The notes beneath the pieces are model-generated. The model made no database searches and was not told the DNA's origin. It saw nothing but the letters and a program-made list of their open reading frames with translations. Below, piece after piece: positions 55,755 through 64,000 of a DNA stretch of 64,000 bases (position 1 is its first letter; each line of letters begins with the position of its first letter). Source of the stretch: Crambe crambe (lineage: Eukaryota > Porifera > Demospongiae > Poecilosclerida > Crambeidae); assembly GCA_963924555.1 (NCBI GenBank), contig OZ004585.1, forward strand, positions 8,572,556-8,636,555, written 5' to 3'. The position numbers and the translations under genes are program-made.

Positions 55755-56308
55755 CTCGTCCTAACTAACTAGAAAGAGGAAGTCCCTGCCTATCAATGTT
55801 CAACCTAATCCTAACTAGAAAGAGGAAGTCCCTGCCTATCAATGTTCAGCCTAATCCTAACTAGAAAGAGGAAGTCCCTGCCTATCAATGTTCATCCTAA
55901 TCCTAACTAGAAAGAGGAAGTCCTTGCCTAGTAATGTTCATCCTAATCCTAACTAGAAAGAGGAAGTCCCTGCCTATCAATGTTCAACCTAATCCTAACT
56001 AGAAAGAGGAAGTCCCTGCCTATCAATGTTCATCCTAATCCTAACTAGAAAGAGGAAGTCCTTGCCTAGTAATGTTCATCCTAATCCTAACTAGAAAGAG
56101 GAAGTCCCTGCCTATCAATGTTCAACCTAATCCTAACTAGAAAGAGGAAGTCCCTGCCTATCAATGTTCAGCCTAATCCTAACTAGAAAGAGGAAGTCCC
56201 TGCCTATCAATGTTCAACCTAATCCTAACTAGAAAGAGGAAGTCCCTGCCTATCAATGTTCAGCCTAATCCTAACTAGAAAGAGGAAGTCCCTGCCTATC
56301 AATGGGCC
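55755..56308. repeat. 46-bp minisatellite TCCTAACTAGAAAGAGGAAG
   Basis: About 12 near-identical units of 46 bp (TCCTAACTAGAAAGAGGAAG, TCCCTGCCTATCAATGTTCA, ACCTAA). A variant with TCCTTGCCTAGTAATG recurs at ~55920 and ~56060, about three units apart, showing higher-order copying. No spacer/repeat alternation, so it is not a CRISPR array. Confidence 0.95.
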
Positions 56309-58106
56309 ACCTAATAGCTTTCTGACTACAATTTCTAGTTTAAACATCAACAGAGAGCCTTTTCTCCTGGTTTCAATTTTAGAAGGACAAAAGTGAATGC
56401 AATAGACTAGAAGATATGCTAAGATAGTGAAACAGGAAGTTCAAGATAAGCCACAATGATATTGTGTCTCTGAGATTATCATGCATGTATGGTGTTACAA
56501 TTAGCAGGGAGATCATGCCCTCTCATCATCTGTGATTGTCCTCCCATCCAGCTGGTAATTACTGATGTTATAATTAAAGGAAAGGTATTTCAAACAGCAT
56601 AATGTGGAAACTGCATGATTCAAGCACTATCTCAATCTGCATTTCAAAACCTTTTCCAGTTTTCAGTATAGTGGAATAAATCTCATCATTGCCTAGCACA
56701 TTCCATGGTTCCTAACTGTAGCATTCTTGTGGTAATCAGATGCCCTATCAGGTTCAATTAGTTACATAACAGGTGGAACTTTTAAAAGAATGTCTGACAT
56801 TGCCTACAGGATTGCATTTACCCTTAGAAAAATGAGGTGTCATGCACAGAGTTCTGTCCAGGATTCTTGAAATTCATTTTGCCTTACACAATAAAGAATG
56901 TCCTTTTAAGTGATCAAAAATGTCATAGCAACTAAAATTTGATAAGCAGTGCTAAAATAAGGTGGCCGAAATTGCCAAGTGGTGATCAAAATGGCCACTA
57001 CCATTTGATATGCTTGTAAAGACTAAAAAAAACATGTTTGACTACTGACCTAGATTGGTTAGTTCATGCTCACCAGACTGTAGCCTAACTAGTTGGCTTG
57101 AAGGGCTCTCCTTTGAGATAGCTACATCTATCTGGACTAAATAGCCCAGTTTTTGAGTTCTTCGCGTAATTATGGGTGCAAGGCTTATGACTTATTGACA
57201 GCACTTAATATTTATTTTTTTGCTTATTTTAGTCTAAAAAGGCAACCATTATCATAACATAACATGGCATGCTCCACCACATGCACCTGCATAGAGAACT
57301 GCATTAGTGATGTCACTAACTTCATACATGCTAGAATGCAGGAATTCATTGACTGACTTCTCCCACACACTACTAGTGTTCAATATGAGATCATGCTAAC
57401 ATCATAACATATATACCCCACAGAGTTTACTTCAGCATCCAACACTTATACTGATAATCTTCTACACATTTTCTGTTCTGTTCACAAAATTTGTCCATGT
57501 CCCCCCATAAGTGAGCCTCATTATAATTATCAGTGTCTATGTAACAGCTGATACGAGTGAACCTACTATGTCATGAATTTAGTTATATCTGATACCCTAT
57601 GAATATATTGAAAGAAAAAAGAAACACATGATTTTCCCCTCCTGTAAAGTTTGCAGTGGTGGTGTTATCAATGCTTTGCTGCCCCCAAATGCAATTAGTC
57701 TCAATTGAATGTGTATAGTATCAATATTTATCTTGCAATTGTTAGTTGACTATTCAGCCTTGGCAACCAATTCAATGCCAGGATGACTGATGGCTAAATG
57801 TGGCACTTACCCATGCACAGTATCACGTCATATCATACACTATGTCCATAATTCATCCATTAGTTTGCATTATAACCATGAATAATCGTAACTCATGAGA
57901 CCTGTCACAAGGTAAGTTTGTTTTCTTATTACCTTATTTAGAATGCAATCATTAAATCATATGTGGCTCCACTTGGATGATACCAACTCTTGTAATTATG
58001 CTTACACATACTGTACAACTCAAACTATTTTGAGGATATTCACGTGCACATTATGCATCATTAGCCATTCATTAGGTAGCCTTGCCATTGATTTTTTTCC
58101 TTGTAG
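56309..58106. other. No gene seen
   Basis: 1.8 kb of AT-rich sequence. All frames are short, and no splice-bounded exon or repeat family was recognised. Confidence 0.5.
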
Positions 58107-58286
58107 GTTCTGCTGTCTCTCAAGACTCTCCTCTCTCTCCCTCCTCCTGCCAAGCAGTCCCTTGGCAACCTCTACTGCCAAACCGCCCACGAAGTCAACG
58201 AGCTGGTCCACAGACACACCCCCACTTTAACAACCTCACAGCAATGGGAGGTCTTGCTAGTAGTACTGGAATCAGAACAGTTGTGA
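58107..58286 (+). pseudogene. Exon resembling a GBF1/ARF-GEF HDS region
   Basis: After a good acceptor (TTTTTTTCCTTGTAG) the frame reads SLKTLLSLPPPAKQSL, LYCQTAHEVNELVHRHTPTL and QQWEVLLVVLESEQL, then TGA. GBF1-type ARF exchange factors have a similar helical segment after Sec7 (L+-LLR ... IH ... DW-TLF-LLE). Its distance from the Sec7-like exons at 51341-51983 and the same strand suggest one original gene. No donor restores an open frame before the stop except possibly the GGTAAC at 58302, beyond two stops. Confidence 0.4.
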
Positions 58287-58354
58287 AAAGTCTGAGGAGG
58301 TAACCATCAGTAGGGAAATCACAACAAGATTGAGTATTGTACTGGCTACAAACA

Positions 58355-58572
58355 AGATCAGTAAAGGGGGGTGAAGTAGGAAGGTGTGAGTGTGAAAATT
58401 AATAGGAAAGAAGCTATTGAAGGGGGTGAAATAGGAAGGGAGGGGAATCTCCACTCACCTTCTCCCTCACCCCCCTTTTAAATCACCTCCCCTATTTCAC
58501 AGTCACACCTCCCCCCTCACCCCCTTCCTAGCTTCTCTCCTATTTCACACTCAAAAGGGGGTGATAGAAAGG
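58355..58572. repeat. Imperfect inverted repeat, GGGGGTGAAATAGGAA type
   Basis: The purine-rich left part (GGGGGGTGAAGTAGGAAGG, GAAGGGGGTGAAATAGGAAG) is mirrored by a pyrimidine-rich right part (CCTCCCCTATTTCACAG, CCTCACCCCCTTCC, CTCCTATTTCACACTC), so a large stem-loop is possible. It may be a decayed MITE. Confidence 0.7.
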
Positions 58573-60455
58573 ACTGCACCCCATGGATGGAATAAGATAT
58601 CTTATTTCAGTCATTTCACCTTGTAATACGTAATATGATCAAAGTTAAGAAGACAAATGAAGTTAGTGGTTAGTGGTTACCATGGTGTGTGTGCATGTGT
58701 GTACATAGATCAGGCAACATAATGGTAACTGAGAGTAACTAGATGCAAGTCAATTAATTATTAAATTGAATCACAGACAAAATGTTTAAAATCATCAAAG
58801 TACTCCAGAGGCTCAGATGTACTATTGCATATATCTCCCTTTGGATTAACACTATATCCCTGATCAGTTTATCGAGTACTGCAAACTAGATTCCTGTCAG
58901 TCAGAATGCTTATTGAGGGTGGGAATTTTATCAGCCTTATGGTAGAGATGTAACATGCAGTGTACGTGCTCAAGAGACAATTTGACTCACAGTGGGTACT
59001 TATCTGCCTGGAAAAAGCAAAGGATATTTTGGGAAATAGAGTTACGTTACTGCTGTATGAATGTGGCCACTTTCAGTTATGTGTAGGCATGGGGCTGATA
59101 TGCTAGCATTAAAATGGGAATAATAGGGCCTCACTGGAATCCCAGCATAATAGGATAAAAAAACAGAATAATAGGGTGCAGTCATTATTATAGCTCGCTC
59201 CTCCCTACTCCCTAGCCCTTGTCTGATTGTCAAGTGCTGGCATCTTGACTTGGCAAATCATTGATACTGGTGTGCACATTCTGAGTGAGATTTTTAAAAC
59301 ATCCTTTTAGGGATCAGCAAGAAAATTATACATCTTTAATGCCATACACAGTTACTCTTTCATGACATTTTATTGAGAATAATAGACTACTATGAAAAGA
59401 ATAATGGTCTTCTGTGGGAGCACTGCAGAATAGAATAATAGGCCATTTTAGCCCCATGCCTAGTTATGTGAATCATGTACTAATGGAAGCAAAAATACAT
59501 GATTCACATAACCACATTTTCTCATCTGAGGGTCCTTGTGACCACAAAAAAAACACATCATCTCCCATTAACAGTTTTTGTGAAGTGCATTCAAGCTGTG
59601 GCATTAATTACAGGATTCTCCCCCTCCTGCTTTAATTTCTCCTCTCTCTGATATGATGTTTGATCCCTCCCCGCCTATTTATAATCCATAAGATATTTTA
59701 ACCCGTCTCTAGACTCAGGGATTTCCCATTGTGTCCTTAACAGTGTTGGCCAATTTTTGTCTGATTTTCCTTTGATGTGGCCTTTCCTTTGATAAGTTCA
59801 TGTGACTGTCCTGGGCTTCCCATCTATTTATAACTTGTTGATGAGGCAGTTATTTGCAGGCATTCTTAAGAACATGCAAGTGTTTGTCCTTCATAGTGCG
59901 GAGTGACCACCTCATAACTGCATGGTATGCATACGTCACTTCACAGAAGTAGCCTCCCAGGACTCCAGCAGTATATATGTTTCCTCCTTGCTACAGTTAT
60001 TGGACCTTCTTGATGCCCTCTTTTTCTCATCTGAGGGTCTGTAGAGATCAAAATTTGGGGGGGGGGGGGTACATGGTAACGAATAGGGTTGGCATTACAA
60101 TCAGTGATAGCCAATCACGCTAAAGACCAGCATTTTAATTGTCTCGTAGGTCATAATTGCTTACACCCATCAACCTTTATTAGACCAGAATTTAGCTATG
60201 TTATTGTGATGTCTCTGTGTTTACACCACCTAAGACAGTGTAGATCATGTCTTAGTATAAACACACTAGTAATAACAGGGTTCTCCCCAAAGGGTGTTAG
60301 AGAGGTACAACGCCACTCTGATGGGGGCCCATTTTTCTTTCATGTGGTTAAAACAATGTATTTTAATAGCCACAAGAATATCAAAATCCTTTAATGTGCT
60401 ATTCAAGCACCACTCTGATCAGTTTCACTGTGTGATAAGACTGTCTCTATCTGGT
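58573..60455. other. No gene seen
   Basis: 1.9 kb without a recognised exon. It contains a G run at 60057-60069 and short frames only. Confidence 0.5.
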
Positions 60456-60624
60456 ACAGAGGTTTTCAGGTTGGTTGACCAGTAGAATTTGCGCATGTGC
60501 AAGATAAATTCAAGCGAGCAAGATATACTGTCATACAAATCCAATACTCTTAATTTTAGCGAGCACGAATTTAATTATGCACCATTGGCAAATTTTGTGT
60601 CAACCAACCTGAAAACCTCTGTAT
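60456..60624. mobile_element. ~168-bp MITE with perfect 22-bp inverted ends
   Basis: The left end ACAGAGGTTTTCAGGTTGGT and following TGAC is the exact reverse complement of the right end GTCAACCAACCTGAAAACCT plus CTGT. Short core without coding capacity. The ends are not related to the ACAGTGGAACCTC family beyond the first letters. Confidence 0.9.
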
Positions 60625-61885
60625 ATACTGTGCTGTGGGCACTGCTAGCTAATAGGAGTACGTTTTAAAAATAGAACTCATGGATCAGCGTTATAAATAG
60701 ATTGTCTAGGTCAATCTATGCCTAGAGTGTATTTAGATACTCATGGTACAGGGTATACTTTAATAATTAAGTCAGTCAAGGGGGAAACTTTGAGTCATCA
60801 TAAGATATCCATTGTGGAATGGACTTTAATGTTACTTGTGCTTCATAGCCAAGACATGTACTGTCCAATTTTTCTAGCTGCAGTGTTCAAAATCTAAACT
60901 CTCTTTAACAATAATCCCTGGCATTATGAAAAATCAGTCAGTCAGCCAACTTTAAAGTAACAGGAGGATTTTGTGATAGGATGGGATGGTGAGTTGGTGC
61001 ATGTTTAAGCAACTGTGAAGATCTTATGTAAACAAGTGATCATTAGCATATCTCATTGTGAGTGTGTTCATTATAAATATATTGTGTAACAGGAAGAGTA
61101 TTTCCTGTATGAATATCTTACAACAGTTCCAAGGGGATTGAACCCATTTTGCTGGCTATAGGGACTGGGTGGTGCTTTCTCAATATCATATGCCACTATA
61201 GAACCTTTGATGAGAAGTTAAGTGAAATGTTTCAGTCCTACAATACGTGCATAATCAGTGCATGGCATGGAGAGACCCAATCTGAAGTGGTTTTGTTGGG
61301 TTGTATGGAGTTGATAACCATGATGGGTCATGGTTCATAGGGATAGTTCAGTTATGGGATCATTAAATTTTTATGCAAGATTAGTAAGTTTTGAGGTGAG
61401 CGCTAAGCATGTTTGCAAAGCAATTTTCCTTCCAAATGAACTAATAGATGATGGTTAACTTCAGAGTGCAGGTCACATCATGAACATTATGAGGAGTAGA
61501 CGTCCCACACCATAAATTAAGTTTAAAAATCTGCACTGCACCTGCAGAACGAGTAGAAGTAAGTAGCAATGGTTACCAGACATGTGTCTCAGGACTTAAT
61601 TACTTTATGAGATTTCTGGTCTTGACTCCCACTGCCCAGATACTTACCAATTAAGCTATTTCTTCTCATGCATCATGTATGTGTGTGTGGATGTCCTACA
61701 AACTCTCATTTGATGGTCACAACATTAAGAATGCCTACGCTTAGAACAGTGCTTCATAATCAAATTACTTGTAGTTTGAATTTATTCGTGATTATCTGTA
61801 TGCTTGCTATAGTAGTTGCATCCTCCATATGTTGGTTTCTGTCCAGGAGCATTCATGGTGCTTAATCATTTTAAGCTGCATCAGC
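60625..61885. other. No gene seen
   Basis: AT-rich; no exon with both splice signals and no repeat family recognised. Confidence 0.5.
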
Positions 61886-62275
61886 TGTATGCAGTGGAAC
61901 CCCTCCCCTGAAATGGAGACACCTCTGTATACAGTGGAACCCCTCTATTCCAACCCCCTGAAATGGAGACACCTCTGTATACAGTGGAACCCCTCTATTC
62001 CAACCCCCTGAAATGGAGACACCTCTGTATACAGTAGAACCCCTCTATTCCAACCCCCTGAAATGGAGACACCTCTGTATACAGTGGAACCCCTCTATTC
62101 CAACCCCCTGAAATGGAGACACCTCTGTATACAGTGGAACCCCTCTATTCCAACCCCCTGAAATGGAGACACCTCTGTATACAGTAGAACCCCTCTATTC
62201 CACCCCCTGAAATGGAGACACCTCTGTATACAGTAGAACCCCTCTATTCCAATCCCCTGAAATGGAGACACCTCA
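61886..62275 (+). repeat. 55-bp minisatellite starting ACAGTGGAACCCCTC
   Basis: About seven units of ACAGTGGAACCCCTCTATTC, CAACCCCCTGAAATGGAGAC, ACCTCTGTAT. The unit begins with the terminal motif of the common MITE. Right of the array, 62342-62392 (TTCAGGTGTGAGTTGG, GAGGGTTGGAATAGAG) looks like the other end of the same element. This again suggests expansion inside a MITE. Confidence 0.9.
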
Positions 62276-62440
62276 TGTGTGCCATTCCTGTATGTGTGTG
62301 ATTATGAAGTGTTTGTTAATTAAAGGGTGTCCTCTGCTCATTTCAGGTGTGAGTTGGTGTTCACTTTAAGAGGGTTGGAATAGAGCACTAAAATATGCTC
62401 CATTGTGCTATGTAGATACTGTCTGTTTCACACTTTGCAG

Positions 62441-62505
62441 ATTCTCCAATTAAGACTTCCCCTCAACCTGCTGAAAGACCCGGACGTCTCTGCTTATTAC
62501 TATAA
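62441..62505 (+). pseudogene. Possible copy of the CaaX tail exon of the Roc-Ig-Death gene
   Basis: After CACTTTGCAG the phase-1 frame reads SPIKTSPQPAERPGRLCLLL and stops. The genuine tail exon at 49402 follows TACTTTGCAG and reads PPLNPSSPPSQPAPSSQRTK then SSCSLL and stop. Nucleotides agree in the acceptor and in CCTCAACCTGC-type stretches. Both end in a CaaX motif (CLLL, CSLL). No other exon of such a gene is seen nearby, so it is an orphan exon or relic. Another open frame (ILQLRLPLNLLKDPDVSAYY) runs through the same bases. Confidence 0.3.
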
Positions 62506-62715
62506 TGTAATAGCTTCTCTTTGGTTGTATCTACTCACTTGCTGACCTATGCCACCTCACAGTATTTACAGTGGGACTGCCAACCAAATCAAAACAATGT
62601 GTACCAATCTCCATTGACATTCTTCCTGTTTTGCTTGTATGCAGATCAGAAGCTGAAGAGCAGGGTTGACACTGTTATGTATGCTCTGTGTTTATTATTT
62701 TAATGACTTGATGGC

Positions 62716-62782
62716 CTGGCGCGCGCGCGATATATACTCAGCTAGCTATCGCGCGCTAGCTAGCGCGCGCTATAGCTCTGGC
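62716..62782. other. GC-rich palindromic CGCGCG / TAGCTAGC cluster
   Basis: GGCGCGCGCGCGATATATAC, then CGCGCGCTAGCTAGCGCGCG, then CTATAGCTCTGGCG. The centre is a near-perfect 20-bp palindrome in otherwise AT-rich, CpG-poor DNA. It could extrude a cruciform; function unknown. Confidence 0.8.
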
Positions 62783-63214
62783 GACGTCGACCCTTTACCT
62801 CCAGGCTTGCCCCCTTTCCAAGATGATTGAAGGATCAGTCCGCGAGACTACTCCAATTCAGAGTCTATCAACGATGAAGTAGAAGGGGTGGAGAGTAAGT
62901 TTCTGGTGGAATTTTCCCTTCAAATTCATAAAAGGTTTGTGTTTCATGCTTACCCACAACTTTGCAGGTATTTTCTTTAAGTGTCTTATGGGTGGAGCCA
63001 TCAAAATTTGAGTGGTCAGGCAAAGTGTACCACTTCAGGGTGGACTGGCACAATTGTTTGCATGGTGCATACATGCTTCCATGTCCTTTTTGGTGCATGC
63101 AGTTACAAGGACCTAAGAAACCCGATCCTATACAATTTATGCAGTTGTGTAAATCACGGTATCCAGTCCATCACTGATGACCTGGATCTGCCATGATGAA
63201 AATGATGAAGACAC

Positions 63215-64000
63215 ATCCTGATTCCAGTTCCATCCCAGTCTTCCTCGTCCCCCCAGTTCCAGTCCTGGACCCAACCAAGGTCTCCTCAAGGTTTTCCTCC
63301 AGGAAGGTCAAAGGACAACTGTAAAGACACTTCTCTATTCAGGACACCTCTATTCAGGAATTCAAACTAGATACCTCTACACCTCCGTATCCAGGACATC
63401 ATTTTCCTGATCCCAAAAGAATCCACACTGAGCTTTTCATGTAGATCCTTACTAAATACTATAACAGTGCATATGCTGTAGTACATGCAGTATATGGTGC
63501 AGTTATGAGGTTGTCTACCCTTTACCAGTATTTATCACATAGATAGGTCAAAGGTCATAATACAGCAGGGTGACCCTTTACCATATATAGGTGTGAGATG
63601 GATATTGTTACTACCAGCGTTGTAGTCCATCTTTTGCAGCTACTTGGACGATGTTCGGTATGAAATTAAGTCAAGACTTGAAAATTACTATGGTCACTTC
63701 CAGTCTTAAGCTATTATGGTGTCACTGAACTGAATGACTTTCAATGGACTATCCTACAGGATTTTCTCTCTGGTCAAAACCCACCATCTGCGGTCCTCAC
63801 TCCTCCCTCGGCCACACCAACCCCTCTCCCCACCATGTCCTCCAAATCCGCCTACCCTAACATATCTGGTCACATGGAACAGATCAGGCAGTCCTCCAGA
63901 TCAGAACCAACCTGCCCATAGGTACACAATCAACACCCTTAAGGGTGACATATCCGTGAAATATATATTGAAACGTCCATATCTTCATTACACTACCTCC
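63215..64000 (+). pseudogene. Decayed partial duplicate of the Raf locus
   Basis: It matches the Raf region 36860-38797 in order, introns included: part of the RBD-start exon (63218-63320), the repeat-bearing intron after it, the second C1 exon (63591-63657), and the following exon (63760-63921) with the intron MITE beyond it. The stretch holding the other RBD exon and the two next exons (37202-38190) is missing. The C1 exon has lost bases, breaking frame and the CEIC motif. The next exon has a two-base insertion near its start. Because introns are copied, this is a DNA-level duplication, not a retrocopy. It continues past the window end. Confidence 0.9.

Noticed and set aside
55755-56308. 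CRISPR-like regular repeats
   Set aside because: Units are contiguous without unique spacers, and the genome is eukaryotic.

Overview
The window is nuclear DNA of an invertebrate animal, most likely a demosponge. Evidence: compact multi-exon genes with GT-AG introns of about 60 to 3000 bp, an AT-rich background full of TAGCTA words, many small inverted-repeat elements and minisatellites, and families typical of sponges (short-chain collagen C4-like secreted domains, ankyrin-ZU5-Death proteins, Roc-like GTPase/Ig/Death proteins). It is not bacterial: there are no operons, ribosome binding sites or CRISPR. Gene models below were joined by hand from splice signals and phase. The complete models sum to whole codons without stops, which supports them.

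Layout. 1-7482: two copies of a 2.6 kb duplication, each carrying the 5' part of a minus-strand gene for a secreted Gln/Glu-rich protein. Only the second copy keeps its C4-like C-terminal exon in the window. Between them lies the 3' end of a NET1/ARHGEF3-like RhoGEF with a one-base frameshift in the PH domain. 7542-15004: a 16-exon coiled-coil/ankyrin/ZU5/Death adaptor. 16498-21009: a secreted, probably GPI-anchored protein with a lysozyme-like N-terminal domain and a VWA domain. 21409-24631: a two-rhodanese sulfurtransferase. 25905-26777: an intronless CRAL-TRIO lipid-transfer protein. 27633-30787 (minus): a GPC1-type glycerophosphocholine acyltransferase, head to head with 31084-43428 (plus), a 23-exon B-Raf-type kinase. 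44336-49484: a Roc-like GTPase with two Ig domains, a Death domain and a C-terminal CaaX motif. 50197-58286: scattered exons resembling a GBF1-type ARF-GEF, probably degraded. 63215-64000: a decayed partial copy of the Raf locus.

Functional links are limited, as expected in an animal genome. Two neighbours (7542-15004 and 44336-49484) are Death-domain proteins of the innate-immune or cell-death kind. Raf and the GPC acyltransferase share a 296 bp divergent promoter. Introns and intergenic DNA are filled by a dominant ~160 bp MITE family with ACAGTGGAACCTC ends, several other inverted-repeat elements, and minisatellites that appear to have grown inside MITE copies.
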